Source: a virus. Taken from it: 64,000 nucleotides of DNA. Made by a program: the position numbers and the translations under genes. Under the pieces are notes generated by a model. The model saw nothing but the letters and a program-made list of their open reading frames with translations, was not told the DNA's origin and ran no database searches. Below, in pieces: positions 23,413 through 34,800 of this stretch. Numbering within the stretch: position 1 is the first letter of the stretch; the number at the start of each line of letters is the position of its first letter. The stretch is from positions 1 through 64,000 of the IMG/VR virus record IMGVR_UViG_3300045051_000172; one strand, written 5' to 3'.

Positions 23413-25521
23413 GTGGCTCATAAGATTCAGATTGGCCTTGACGTAACTACCGTAAAACGGTCCTTATTCGACATTTCGAATACGATTGATCGCACCTTTG
23501 GCAAGGGAAAAACCTTTGACATTTTCTCGGCTGACACTAAGAAATTTCTAACCGAGGAGGCCGGTAAAGCTTTAGGACGCATCTCCAGTCGTATGGAGCG
23601 TCTCAGTAACCTTGCAAAAGGGTATCAAGATCGTCTCAAGGGAATCAACCAAGAAGACGAACAAGCCGTTAAAATCAAAGAACGACTTCTCAAGATCGAA
23701 CGAGATCGCGCTTCTTTGGCCGAAGATTCTTCTGAATTAAAAATTGCCCAAAAAACAATTGCCGAAAGCGGAACCATAAAGGGAGCCGCTAGAACTGCAA
23801 TGTCTAAGATTCCAGGCATTGGAAACTTAATTAAAAATGGTGGAATTGGAATGGGCGCTGCGGCACTTGGCGGCCTTGCGCTCGCGGGAGGATTCGCATA
23901 CAGCCGAGCTTCTCAAGGATTCGATGCATTCGAAGCCTCTGCAAATCAAAGATTAGGATTACGCGGTCGAGGAGTCACTGATGTATCCGGACGCTCTGGC
24001 GCTCGATATGGATTTGGAACTACTGAAACTCGTACTGCTCAAGAACAAGGAATTGGAATTTTCGGTTTAGAATCTTCTCAATCTGGAAATGCTTCTCTTG
24101 ATCGTCGTCTTCGTTTTTCTCGAATGACAGGTATGGCTCCTGAAACAGTTCAGGGAACTTTTGCTGGAACTCAAGCTCAAGGCGGATTTAGTGCTGCAAA
24201 TAAAGCCTTCGAAGAATTCAGAGCTACGATCATGGCAGACAAACTCCAACACGCTTTGGCTCCCTATTTGGAAGCCGTTTCTGGGCTTCTCGGCCAAATT
24301 AATGAAGACGGTTTAGGTCTTACAGGGGATGCAATTCGTTCCATCGCCACAATTGCGGCCAAAGGTGAAAATGTCTCTGCTCAACAAGCGGCAAGAATTA
24401 TCGGTGGAATCGACGCCACAATCAAGGGCTCTTCAGGTGACGTGAAGGCATTTTATATGCAGGCATTCGCCAATAAAGGAATCGGCGGCGGAATGCTAGG
24501 CGGCGCTGAAGCCGTTACAGATTTGGGACTTTTCGGCGGATCAGAATCCGCAGCCAGAGGATTTCAAAAAGAAGGACTCTTAAGCGGTCGCGCAATCGCA
24601 GACTTCAAGGCATCCGGCCTCTTAGGTCAGAATGTGGCTAAAGAACGCTCTCAAGCGATTATGGCTGCCATGGAAGAAGTTCGCAGCAGATTCCCAGGCG
24701 AAGAAGCTTTGGGACCCAATGCCTCTCCTGCGGAACGGCAACGCGCTCGTATGCAACAAACTCTTGCTCGCGGATTCGCAATGAAGAGACTTACTGGGGC
24801 TTCAAACGTCATTGAAGGTGAAGCTCGTTTCGGCGCAATCCAAAAGATGGCCAATGCGAAGACTCCTGAAGAGTATCAAAAGTTAGCTGAAAAATATGAA
24901 GATCAATTCGGTCAAAAATCAATGGACGAAATGATGAAATCTTCTGAAGGTCACTTGAAGCAAATAGAAGCTAATACGCAAGCTGCTCAAGAAACTTTAG
25001 GTCAAGCAGTCGCTCCTGCAGTTCTTGCAATGAGAGAATTGCTTGCTGAAATTGACAATATGCTCGCGCATACGTTAGGCCCTATCGCGAAATTAGTTGA
25101 GGGATTGACTCCCTTTACTGAAGGTTCCTGGTTCACTAAACTTGGAAAAGGACTCAGCAATGTTGCTTTCGACGTTTTAAATCCATCTGAAGATTCCAGC
25201 CCTAAAGGTCTAGGCGGACGAAATATGGACACAATGTCCAAGGCCGAACGAGCCTCTTTGATCTCGGAATATACCGCTGATATGGAACTAATGAAGAAAC
25301 GTGCGTCTGAAGCTGCTCGTTCTGGAGAAAGTACCGCGCCTTATGAAGGTCGCGCTGAATCTGATAAACGCATGATTGAACTTCTCACTGAAGCAAATAA
25401 ACGCTCTGAAGAAATGCTCAAGATGATGCAGATTCAAAACAAATATGCAGGAGATACCGCGAGAGGCGTTAATAAGTCTAAGGCCAAACAAACCCCTAGA
25501 TCTTCGACCATGGTGAAATAA
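23413..25521 (+). CDS. Tail tape measure protein
   Basis: A 702-aa protein from a GTG with AAGGAG upstream. It has N-terminal coiled-coil parts (to about 125), a Gly/Ala-rich hydrophobic stretch (about 140-170, GMGAAALGGLALAGGF) and long helices rich in Ala, Gln and Glu, as in tape measure proteins that set tail length and help DNA entry. At 702 aa it predicts a fairly short tail. Its stop overlaps the next ATG (TAATG). Confidence 0.82.
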   Translation: MAHKIQIGLDVTTVKRSLFDISNTIDRTFGKGKTFDIFSADTKKFLTEEAGKALGRISSRMERLSNLAKGYQDRLKGINQEDEQAVKIKERLLKIERDRASLAEDSSELKIAQKTIAESGTIKGAARTAMSKIPGIGNLIKNGGIGMGAAALGGLALAGGFAYSRASQGFDAFEASANQRLGLRGRGVTDVSGRSGARYGFGTTETRTAQEQGIGIFGLESSQSGNASLDRRLRFSRMTGMAPETVQGTFAGTQAQGGFSAANKAFEEFRATIMADKLQHALAPYLEAVSGLLGQINEDGLGLTGDAIRSIATIAAKGENVSAQQAARIIGGIDATIKGSSGDVKAFYMQAFANKGIGGGMLGGAEAVTDLGLFGGSESAARGFQKEGLLSGRAIADFKASGLLGQNVAKERSQAIMAAMEEVRSRFPGEEALGPNASPAERQRARMQQTLARGFAMKRLTGASNVIEGEARFGAIQKMANAKTPEEYQKLAEKYEDQFGQKSMDEMMKSSEGHLKQIEANTQAAQETLGQAVAPAVLAMRELLAEIDNMLAHTLGPIAKLVEGLTPFTEGSWFTKLGKGLSNVAFDVLNPSEDSSPKGLGGRNMDTMSKAERASLISEYTADMELMKKRASEAARSGESTAPYEGRAESDKRMIELLTEANKRSEEMLKMMQIQNKYAGDTARGVNKSKAKQTPRSSTMVK

Positions 25522-27254
25522 TGAGTGTTCTTAGCGGATTAGTTGGAGCTGTTCCGAATCTTACCAAAAGCGGAATCCAATCCGAATCTGGAGATGACAA
25601 CAGCGCCTCAGTTAAATCTCAAATTCCTCAATGCCAAGTTATTTGGTTTCCCTGGATTACGCCCGATAGTGACGTGTACCCAACTCCAGACGTTGTTGAT
25701 CCTTCTGACTTATCAAGAACTTCCTCATACGATATTTCCAAACACTTGCTTTCTTGTTCATTCAGCAAAGAAAAATCCCAACCGGCTGGATCTTTCACTC
25801 TCAAATTAGACAATTCTAGGGATTGGAAAGACTTCATTAAGCCAGGTGAATGGATGCTCATTCTTATGACTCAAGACGGGGATCTCTTTAAAGACGATTC
25901 TCAACAAGAGAATATCGCAACCCTCCCGCGCGCGGCAGGCGGAAATGTTGAATTCGTTACAGCCCCGGACAATATTCAAACGGATAAAGTTCGAGGCATC
26001 GTTTATGTGGAACGGGTTGCAGTATCCGTAGATACTGGACCTGATGGTCAATTTATTGCCAATTATGAAATTTCCGGAAAAGATTTTGGAATCATTTATG
26101 AAGCTACTGAACTTTGGTACAGTATTTTCCTAAATGAAATTCCCGTATTAAACGGGCTCCATTCATATCTGAAAGAGCAACCTAATGCTTCCGTTACGAA
26201 CTTGATTGCAATCTCTCATGATTTGTACTTTGGAACAGAGAATCCTTTGCGTCCTTTGACTGCGACATTCAGCAAACAGGTCGATTTGGAAACACAATGG
26301 TTGCTTCCTAAGACCTTGGTAAAGCTCCTGAATCAGAATCCAAATACTGATCCCTATTATGGAAATCTTCCAAATCTATTGAAGCTGGACGATACCCCTG
26401 CAACGATTCCTCTGATTAATCCGATTCCCATGATTGGGAGTACCAATGCTTGGCAGAAACTGAAAGAGTTTTCTTTGGAACCTTTGCATGAGCTTTTTTG
26501 TGAAACCGGCGATGACGGACAAATGCATCTTTATTTCCGAGCAATTCCATGGTCTAAAGACACTTCGGGATATCCGAATCTTAACCACATAAAGAAATTC
26601 CAAGAACTCGCGAATGACGCGAATACTAGCGTTGAGATCTTTCCGAGAGAATTAATCTCTTTGAGCCTTGGAGAAGACAACCATTACCGTTACAATCACT
26701 TCATGTTCATTGCCCAACCTTCATACATTCAAGGCACAACTGACATTACGCAACTTTTGCAACCTACTCCTAAAGGAAGAACTTTTCCTTTGCAAAATAG
26801 ACCCAGTGTTGCGCGTCACGGGTTTCGACCTATGCACGCGAGAATTGATGCGTTCTTCTCTGGATTCACAGACGGCAAGAAAGATGCATTGAAAAACTCC
26901 CCTACTGCGTCGACTCCCTTGACTCAGTTCAATGAAGTCCTCTATGACTATTGGTCCAATTTCGTTTTCTTTGAGAGCGGAAGTTTGACTTTATTTGGAA
27001 ACAACAAAGTCAAAGTTGGTAAAGTGCTCAAGCTTGGAAAAGACTTTCCCTACAATCCTGATTCCTTCTACTACATCGAAGGATATTCGGATGATTTCAC
27101 AGTTGGGGAAAATGGAGCTTCTGAATGGAAGCAAACAGTTTATGTGACTCACGGAGTCGAAGCGTCCGATTTGGACGAAGGAAGTAGAACGTCAGGATTC
27201 AGTAGAAAATCCCGACCGTTCACTAAAGATGGAACATTTATCAAACGAGGATAA
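25521..27254 (+). CDS. Baseplate hub protein, gp27-like
   Basis: A 577-aa protein after the tape measure gene, the usual spot of the tail hub. It shows the beta-rich tube-like domains of T4 gp27 and P2 gpD type proteins, such as the early SCSFSKEKSQPAGSFTLKL part and a late KVLKLGKDFPYNPDSFYY part. It connects the tail tube to the central spike. The family call comes from pattern and order. Confidence 0.68.
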   Translation: MSVLSGLVGAVPNLTKSGIQSESGDDNSASVKSQIPQCQVIWFPWITPDSDVYPTPDVVDPSDLSRTSSYDISKHLLSCSFSKEKSQPAGSFTLKLDNSRDWKDFIKPGEWMLILMTQDGDLFKDDSQQENIATLPRAAGGNVEFVTAPDNIQTDKVRGIVYVERVAVSVDTGPDGQFIANYEISGKDFGIIYEATELWYSIFLNEIPVLNGLHSYLKEQPNASVTNLIAISHDLYFGTENPLRPLTATFSKQVDLETQWLLPKTLVKLLNQNPNTDPYYGNLPNLLKLDDTPATIPLINPIPMIGSTNAWQKLKEFSLEPLHELFCETGDDGQMHLYFRAIPWSKDTSGYPNLNHIKKFQELANDANTSVEIFPRELISLSLGEDNHYRYNHFMFIAQPSYIQGTTDITQLLQPTPKGRTFPLQNRPSVARHGFRPMHARIDAFFSGFTDGKKDALKNSPTASTPLTQFNEVLYDYWSNFVFFESGSLTLFGNNKVKVGKVLKLGKDFPYNPDSFYYIEGYSDDFTVGENGASEWKQTVYVTHGVEASDLDEGSRTSGFSRKSRPFTKDGTFIKRG

Positions 27255-27269
27255 AGTTAATTATAAAAA

Positions 27270-27289
27270 CCCATAATTAAGGTTATGGG
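27270..27289 (+). promoter_or_regulatory. Hairpin over an upstream ATG of the spike gene
   Basis: CCCATAA and TTATGGG form a perfect 7-bp stem with a TTAAGG loop. It covers ATG 27285 and places AAGG in the loop, so initiation there would be blocked; ATG 27303 further on remains free. It may favour the second start or tune spike levels. Confidence 0.4.
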
Positions 27290-27302
27290 CCTAAGGTTTA
27301 AT

Positions 27303-28217
27303 ATGCAAAACGACGACGGATCATACGAATCATCAAATCTTCCCTCTCGCGACCGAGTAAGCTTCGACCGCGACTTCGGAATTTACAAGTGTATGGTCAC
27401 TAAAGCTCTCTTTGTGGATGACAAGGAAAATATCAGCAAGGATGCTGCGGATTCCACTCCCGAAGTTACTTATGAAGCGATCATAATCGGCGGGCCTCGA
27501 TCTGGACAAGTTTTGACTAATGTTCGCGATTGTAGCTTTTTGGGCGGAGAAACCAATTATTCTGAGAAAACTTGGAAACCAAGCTCTACTCCCAATTTCG
27601 CGCGCAAAGGCGGAAAACCTCTCTCCCAACAAGATGGAGATTGTGTTTATATTCAATTTCAAGGTGGAAACCTTTCCTATCCAATCATCATTGGAGGCGC
27701 TCCTCAGTACAAAAATAAAACGAAGACGGGCACTAAAAAGGCCGATGCTCCTCGTCTTTTGTTTGAGTACAATGGCGTCAATGTTTTGATTGACAACAAG
27801 GGTCAACTGTTAGTTACGCGCAAGGGTGGAACTGCCAAAGACGGCGGCTTTACTCCTGGAACTTCTTTCGAAACAAAAGTTCATTTCTTAGAAAAATCAG
27901 TAGTTTTAGAAGATAAAAATGGAAACAAAATCACCATTGATTCAGAGTCTAAGAAAATCAGCGTAGTAGCTCCAGAGCAATTCGAATTGACCAGCAAAGT
28001 CATAAAGCTCATGGCAGACAACTCCTTTACACTTGAAACTCAAACTGTTAATATTTCAGCAGGAAGTGTAGTAAATATTGATGCACCTCAAGTCCTTTTA
28101 GGCGGAGGAGGTCCTGGAGTGGCTCGTTTAGGAGATACTGCAATTGGATCAGGAAACCATGGCGCTCCAGTCGTAAGTACAATCATTCAAGGATCTTTCG
28201 TAGTGAAAGCGGGATAA
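27303..28217 (+). CDS. Baseplate central spike protein, gp5/gpV-like
   Basis: About 304 aa. An N-terminal OB-fold-like part (IIIGGPRSGQVLTNVRDC, then VYIQFQGG) is followed by a repetitive beta-helix region (residues about 160-260) typical of trimeric spikes. The C-terminus has VARLGDTAIG with a Gly/His-rich end, recalling the PAAR tip. It pierces the outer membrane. No lysozyme domain is inserted, unlike T4 gp5. ATG 27285 is an alternative start. Confidence 0.72.
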   Translation: MQNDDGSYESSNLPSRDRVSFDRDFGIYKCMVTKALFVDDKENISKDAADSTPEVTYEAIIIGGPRSGQVLTNVRDCSFLGGETNYSEKTWKPSSTPNFARKGGKPLSQQDGDCVYIQFQGGNLSYPIIIGGAPQYKNKTKTGTKKADAPRLLFEYNGVNVLIDNKGQLLVTRKGGTAKDGGFTPGTSFETKVHFLEKSVVLEDKNGNKITIDSESKKISVVAPEQFELTSKVIKLMADNSFTLETQTVNISAGSVVNIDAPQVLLGGGGPGVARLGDTAIGSGNHGAPVVSTIIQGSFVVKAG

Positions 28218-28218
28218 T

Positions 28219-29658
28219 ATGCCGATTGTTTTTAATGCTGCAGAAAGAAAAACTATCTCCCTTCAAGTTGTGCAATTGCCCCAACAAGCTGCAGATGCTG
28301 AAGCTTTCAAAGATCAGTTGGATGATGTGAAGGATGAATTACTCCAGCAAGATGCCGACATCAAAAAGTTTTATGATTTTTTCAATAGTTCAGTTGAGGG
28401 ATATCAAACCGAGCGACAAGGAATAAACGGAGTCACTTCGACTACCGTTCAAGAATCTGACATTCAAGAATCTGCAAAACGCTCAGTAGGAAATTTATAT
28501 TTCCCTTCTAGTGAGAGTTTCACCTGGACTAAATTCCAACCTTATGTTGACCCAAATAGTGACCTGAAAGGGCTCCCAAACGGGTCAACTTCTGACTGGG
28601 AATTGAAGACAATCAGTACAAATTTGGACTCAGATTTAGGAATTGAGGCCCTATTCTTATTGCTTAAAAACGGTCAGGCAGGCGCAGCGGCTGATACGGG
28701 AAGTTTGTCCGGAGGCGTTCTTACTGCGACTTTAGGTGGACAAGTAATCGGGTCACTCGCTTTCATCACTTCGACCCTGGTTCGAATCAATTCCGCCGGT
28801 ATGGCTCCGATGACTTTCAACGTAACTGTCATCCTGGGACCCAGCTCCAACTCAGGCGCGATCATTAACGCACTTCCCGCACACGATAATGCTCAAAGAA
28901 ATACTCTTACCAGTTCCGTACCTGCATATACGAATTTACTCGCGAATGAAATCATCATTCGAATCGGAGATTGGGAAGCTTTTTTAAACACTCAACTCGC
29001 AGCCTTGAACTCGAATGAAGACGATAGATCTCCGCAAGCGGCTGAAATCGCGGCGGCAAAAGCCGACATTATCAATGCGAAAAACATCATTGATACTTGG
29101 CAAGCTCTCCCTTTGACCGGATCGAGCGGCACAGATTCTAAGTTTGTGGATCTTAACTTCGGCAATATTGAAGCCGAAATTACAGCTCGGCAGGCCTTTA
29201 CATCCACAAGGTTAACTCAGATTGCGACGGGACTGGGTTCAATCAGTCAAGCTGGGGACGGGACTGTTTCTGGCTCCGGGGTCTATAAACTTCGCTATGA
29301 CCAGCTCAATAATCGGATAAACCTAACGGGCGGGCCCCTGAGCGCTTACTGGCAGAAGAGTATGGCCTCGGATGCTCTCCAGGCGATTTCCGACACTAAG
29401 AACTCTCAATTGGATACTTTCACATCCAAAATGAAGGCAACCTCCCTGACCTCGAATTCCAAAGGAACTCAACAGATTGAAGTCACTTCTACCGCCGATT
29501 TTTCTCCTTCTCAGACCGTTTACATCGTTTCAGAGACAGTGGCCGAGATTACGGGCACCGTTGCCTCAATTGACGGGCCGACTAAGATGACTCTGAATTT
29601 CATCGTTCCGGACACCTTTAAGACTGCCGACAAGGCTCGAATTCTTCGAATTGTCTAA
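28219..29658 (+). CDS. Putative baseplate or fibre-associated protein
   Basis: A 479-aa protein between spike and wedge genes. A helical N-terminal part is followed by Ser/Thr/Gly-rich beta segments and a C-terminal beta domain (VEVTS-type strands, ADFSPSQTVYIVS). Most likely a virion component. No exact family is recognised. Confidence 0.5.
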   Translation: MPIVFNAAERKTISLQVVQLPQQAADAEAFKDQLDDVKDELLQQDADIKKFYDFFNSSVEGYQTERQGINGVTSTTVQESDIQESAKRSVGNLYFPSSESFTWTKFQPYVDPNSDLKGLPNGSTSDWELKTISTNLDSDLGIEALFLLLKNGQAGAAADTGSLSGGVLTATLGGQVIGSLAFITSTLVRINSAGMAPMTFNVTVILGPSSNSGAIINALPAHDNAQRNTLTSSVPAYTNLLANEIIIRIGDWEAFLNTQLAALNSNEDDRSPQAAEIAAAKADIINAKNIIDTWQALPLTGSSGTDSKFVDLNFGNIEAEITARQAFTSTRLTQIATGLGSISQAGDGTVSGSGVYKLRYDQLNNRINLTGGPLSAYWQKSMASDALQAISDTKNSQLDTFTSKMKATSLTSNSKGTQQIEVTSTADFSPSQTVYIVSETVAEITGTVASIDGPTKMTLNFIVPDTFKTADKARILRIV

Positions 29659-29726
29659 CCTCAGGTCTTTTAATGAAGACCCTCTGGGAATGATAAACTA
29701 TTCATAGATTTAAAAGGAGATTGTAA

Positions 29727-31844
29727 GTGGCATTTTCAGGTCTCGGATCTTTGGTCCAAAACATTCAAAACGCAGTCAGCGGGATCGCAAATCTCTTCGT
29801 AAAATCCAATGGAACTCAGTTATATCCCAAAGAAGCCGGTATTGCTAAGGTTTTAGCATTCAAGGGCGAATCCAAGGATATGGAGCCTAATTGGAATAAA
29901 AGCTATGCCTATACATTCGCAGTCGTAGATATCACTGGAAATCAGACTGGCCCCTTTCAGGAATTTCCCTTACCTTTGAATCCCTCTGAAATTGTTCAAG
30001 ACGAGAATTTTTCGATCATGATTACGCCAACTCAAGGCGGAACTGTCGTTAATCACTCGGGAAATCGATACAAAGATTTGGCAATTTCCGGAACTACTGG
30101 AATTTCTGCTTTCCGAGGCGCAGGCGGAGTTCGCTCCAGCACGGGAAAAGCGATTGCCCAACCGGATGATTTGAAGCATTCTTCAGGACATTTGGTTTTT
30201 ATTCAACTCAGAAACTGGTTTCGAGCATATTACGAATTCAAAAAACAAGGCACAGAGCAAGCGAAAAACGCTCAACTCGTATTCAAAAATTTCAAAGACG
30301 GTGAGTTTTTAATCATCGAAGTTCCGAAATTCTCCATGAAGAGATCCTCGACTTCCCCGTTCTTATATAACTACACGATCAATGCAAGAGTGCTCGGAAA
30401 TCTCGAACCTCAGAAATTTCAACGCAATGCCGGATTTTTCGCTTTCGTTGATGAAATTGACGATGTCCTCGAAACGGCCATCGACTACATTGACACCGCT
30501 CGTGGAGTATTCCTTCGTACTCAAGATATTCTCAAACAAGTCGAATCTACTTATGACAGCGTTCTCTTGGAACCTCTGAGAAAGACGGCTCTTGCAATTA
30601 AAGCTTTCCTTGGAATCCAAACTACTGCTGCCGATCTCGGTCCTAAATTGATTCAAAATACAATGACGACTAAGGATACGATCAACATCATTCTCGGAAT
30701 TAAAACCGAACAAGATGCGAAAAAGAACAAAGGAACTCTTGATCCTCGTTTGGCTCAAGTAGTGATTCCAACCAACCCAGACAGAGTTATCGGAGAAGCC
30801 GGTCCTTCCTTTTTAACCAACCTTCCCGGAGACTCCCTCATGGCACTTGGATCTTCTACCTTGCCTTTGAAGTCCCAAGATGCTCTTAAGCAAGATCAAC
30901 AAGACGCTCTGAACCTTCCCCGAACCTTCTTTGAAGATCTCAAAGCGGAATTGATTCGGGTTCAAGATAACGCGGCGGATTTCTTCAATTTGAATGATCC
31001 TTCTTACGATGCTCAATTCGAACGTATTCCTACCTTGGAACCGGATTCGACCAAGAACATCACAGACATTGAATATGAACTTTTGGGCGCATTCGATAAC
31101 GCGATCAAAGGAATTGATTTCCTTTTGAGTACGAATGCACTCTTCAAAAGTTCCTACCCTGAGAGAATTGAAGATATAAATAATCACTTCAACGATCAAC
31201 TTTCAATTCGAGCCGACCAGGCAGTGAAAGAGATCATTCTTCCTGGACAAACCTCCCTGGAACGGTTAGCCTTAAATGAACTCGGAGACAACAATCGATG
31301 GGTCGAAATCGTTGAATTGAATCGACTTAAACCTCCGTATATCAGCGCTGATCCACAAGAAAGTCGTGAAGGCGTTAGAAAACCTGGAGATAAAATTTTG
31401 ATTCCTCAACCTATCATTTTTGGATTTTCGACGGCCCCAGTGAACAAAGACAGTTTTGTGACCCAAGGTTTGACCGAAGTAGAAAAGAATTTAGGGATCG
31501 ATTTGAAGCTAACTGATGAATTTGACTTGGAATTAAGCAACCGAGGCGACATCAATTTGGTAAAAGGTGCAGCGAACGCCGCCCAAGCAATCGTATTTAA
31601 GCTGGGACTTGAGAAAGGCGAAATTATCGACCATCCTCAACTCGGCATCGGTTTAACTGTGGGTAGAAAGGCTCCTCCTTTAGTTGAAGTCCAAACGGAT
31701 TTAGTGCAGACCCTCAGCCAAGACCCTCGCTTTGAGCGAATTGAAAATTTAACGATTCAACGAGATGGCAATACTTTTAGGGTCAAATTCCTAATAAAAA
31801 TCAAAAATGTCGACATTCCAATCCCTGTCGATATCAAGGTTTAA
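29727..31844 (+). CDS. Baseplate fusion: LysM-like (gp53) and gp25-like wedge
   Basis: A 705-aa protein with three parts. The N-terminal half (to about 230) is a beta-rich baseplate domain. A LysM-like segment (about 505-565, LERLALNELGDNNRWVEIVELN ending in DKILIPQP) resembles gp53-type proteins. The end (about 590-705) has the gp25 signature LSNRGDINLVKG and ANAAQAIVFKLG. In T4 these parts are separate proteins of the wedge; here they are fused in one chain. SD AAAAGGAGA is present. Confidence 0.78.
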   Translation: MAFSGLGSLVQNIQNAVSGIANLFVKSNGTQLYPKEAGIAKVLAFKGESKDMEPNWNKSYAYTFAVVDITGNQTGPFQEFPLPLNPSEIVQDENFSIMITPTQGGTVVNHSGNRYKDLAISGTTGISAFRGAGGVRSSTGKAIAQPDDLKHSSGHLVFIQLRNWFRAYYEFKKQGTEQAKNAQLVFKNFKDGEFLIIEVPKFSMKRSSTSPFLYNYTINARVLGNLEPQKFQRNAGFFAFVDEIDDVLETAIDYIDTARGVFLRTQDILKQVESTYDSVLLEPLRKTALAIKAFLGIQTTAADLGPKLIQNTMTTKDTINIILGIKTEQDAKKNKGTLDPRLAQVVIPTNPDRVIGEAGPSFLTNLPGDSLMALGSSTLPLKSQDALKQDQQDALNLPRTFFEDLKAELIRVQDNAADFFNLNDPSYDAQFERIPTLEPDSTKNITDIEYELLGAFDNAIKGIDFLLSTNALFKSSYPERIEDINNHFNDQLSIRADQAVKEIILPGQTSLERLALNELGDNNRWVEIVELNRLKPPYISADPQESREGVRKPGDKILIPQPIIFGFSTAPVNKDSFVTQGLTEVEKNLGIDLKLTDEFDLELSNRGDINLVKGAANAAQAIVFKLGLEKGEIIDHPQLGIGLTVGRKAPPLVEVQTDLVQTLSQDPRFERIENLTIQRDGNTFRVKFLIKIKNVDIPIPVDIKV

Positions 31845-31847
31845 GGG

Positions 31848-31853
31848 TATAAT
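31848..31853 (+). promoter_or_regulatory. TATAAT element before gp6-like gene
   Basis: GGGTATAATGAG precedes the gp6-like gene by 15 nt. Similar isolated TATAMT boxes without a -35 stand before several late genes (39682-39687, 22553-22558, 49813-49818), which suggests a shared late promoter type. Weak evidence when taken alone. Confidence 0.35.
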
Positions 31854-31868
31854 GAGGCGAGATTAGAT

Positions 31869-34800
31869 ATGGCAACACTTACTTTAAAATCCAAAAACCA
31901 GATCCTTTCGGCCATGATTGCCAAGCTCCTTACGGAGACGGGTTTGAATGACATTAATCCAGGATCGGTCGTTTTGACCCTTTTGCAACTTGCTGCTACG
32001 GAAGATTTTCAACAATACGTTCAAATGTTGAACGTGATTCGAAATTACAATCTGGACACTACGACTGGTCAGGATTTAGATACCAGGGCTTTTGAATACG
32101 GGCTCACCCGACAACAAGCCATTTCTGCGACAGGTAAAGTGGACATTCTCCGACCTGTTGGATTTGTAAAAGTTTCGACTTCTCTTTATCCAGGATTCCC
32201 AGCTCCTCTCGCGGGCGACACTGTTCTTCGCGTGAACGACGCTTCGAACATTCTTTATGGAACTTCTGGCACTTTGATTATTGGTCGAGGAACTGCAAAC
32301 GAAGAAGAAGTCACCTACTCTGTCGCTCCCGTAGACAATACGAACTACTGGGAATTTACAGTTTCTGCTTTCTCAAATGACCATACTTTGGACGATACCG
32401 TCATCCTGAAACAAGGCGTAGACGAAGTAATTCCCGCTGGAACCGTGATTATCGTTCCAGGAACTTCTAACTCCCCAGAGATTTCCTTCACGGTAAATCA
32501 AGATACAACTCTTCTGGCTGGAGAAGAAGAAGCGACTGATGTCGAAGTCACCGCTACGACTGCTGGCACGATAGGTAATATTCCAATTCAAGCTATTGAC
32601 GGAGAAGAAGCCTTTTCTTCAGCTCCCTTTTCCGGAGCACGCGCGATCAACAACTCTAAGTTCACCACAGGTAAAGACTTAGAAACTGACGACGAACTTC
32701 GAGACAGAATTAAAAATGCAATTCAATCCCTCTCCCGAGGTACAGCTACCGCAGTCAAAAATGCGATTGTCGGTGCTCTCGATGAAGAAACTGCAAAACG
32801 GGTCGTTTCGGCAAACTTAATCGAGCCCTCAAATTTGCAAGATCCAGTCAAAATTTATATCGACGACGGTACAGGATTTGAGCCATCTTTTGAATCTCAA
32901 GGATTCGAAACTATTCTTTTGAATTCAACCGGAGGCGAAGAACGAGTTCAACTCGATTTGTTTCCTCTTGTTAAAGCTCAAATCGAAACTACAGCTTTTG
33001 AACCTTACGATATGTCAGCCGGTTCCTTAACTCTTACTTACTCTGTAGGCTTGGCAACTGAAACAATCACTTTCGTTCCTCAGGATTTTGAATTCCCAAA
33101 TGCCGCAACTGCGGAAGAAATCGTTGCCTTAATTAACGACAAAGCTACAATAATTGAAGCTAGAACTTCCCAAGTAGGCAAAAAGGTCGTAATCCAAGCG
33201 ATGGATGATACGAACGAAGATATTCAAGTCACAAGCGGAACCGCGAATGCGAAACTTCTTTTCCCAACGGACAAGAAATCGACGCTGTTCCTTTATGTGG
33301 ATGATGTTCTTCAATCCAAAGACGGAGTTACTGCCTTTGTTGATTCCATTTCTGAAAGTTATAATTTCTCAGGTTTAGGCGCGGGTCCTTGGCCCCTTAC
33401 CGTAGTTGTTGACGGTAAGGTCGCCAATACTGCGACCGTTAACTTCGTTTCCGGAGACTTTGCTCTTCCCGCTGCTGCGACTGCCGAAGAAGTGGCGATT
33501 GCGATCAATGCCCGACTTCCTGGAGCAATGGCAACTGTCATAGAAAACGGAACCAAAGTTCGAATTGCCTCGAACACGGAATTATCCTCTTCCAGCAAAA
33601 TTCAAGTAACTGGCGGATCAGCCAATGGGGTTCTTGGATTTTCAACCTCACTAGTTACGGGTCAAGACAAGGATTACACCCTCAATCGAGAACTTGGACA
33701 AATTAGCTTCAACACTCCTTTGACTGCAAATCAACAAGTGACTGCGGGATCTCAATACACTAGAGCAAAGTTCAGAACAGCTTCCGCAGAATTTTATACA
33801 ATTACTGCGGCTCAAACTTTAGTTGTAACAATCGACGGCGGCTCACCTCAAACGATTACGTTCCCCTCAAGTGGAACCTTTAGCGCACAACAAGTTGCTG
33901 ATTTAATCAACGCTCAATTGATTGGTGGAACAGCTTACGTTCGAGAAGTGGGAACTGACAATTATTTAGAAGTTAGCACGAATACTTATACAGATGGGGC
34001 CGGAACTATTTTAATCAGCTCGTCTTCAAGTGCAGTAGCCTTGGATTTCCCTTATAATCAAACCGCAACTAACCAAAGACCTCACCGGGCATTTAGAATC
34101 AGCACTATTAGCGGACCCTATGCTTTCGTTGAAGGAGACAACTTAGTTGTTGTAATCGATGACGATCCTGCCACAAAGACTTTTAATATTATCTTGGATT
34201 TCGATGGTTCCGTGACCGCTGCTGGATCAGGTACGGTATTTACGAATGCCGTGTACAATACGATTTTCTTGACCAACAATATCCTCAATGGATTCTATGT
34301 TGTAATGAAAACTGGGCCAAATACGACTACCGGAAATATCTCTGACGTGACTATACCAGTCCCCGGTACAACGAGATTCATCTTCTCGACTCTTCCTACT
34401 GGATTAGCAAACTATGCCGCAGGAGATCATGTGAGTATTTCCGGCTTGACCAATTTGGATAATAATGGAAACTTTTTAATCACGGCAGTCAACACTGCAG
34501 GCAGCGGATACATTGAAGTTTCAAACTCAAATGGAGTTGCGGAAACCCTCGCTTCTGGAACTGCAGATTTAGGTCAACGAAGACAAGTTTCGGCTTACAA
34601 CGCCTCAACGGGACAGATCACGGTATCTTCTACCTTCAGTTCCTCCCCTGCAGTTGGCAATCAATTCATCATTCTTCCATCAACTTTGAAAAATGTCGTT
34701 GATTATATGAACAATGAAAAGATCACGAGTATCTCTCGAAGAGCCTATGTTGAAGAGGCCTCGAACAATACTCAACTTCAAATTTCTTCTAAATCTGAAG

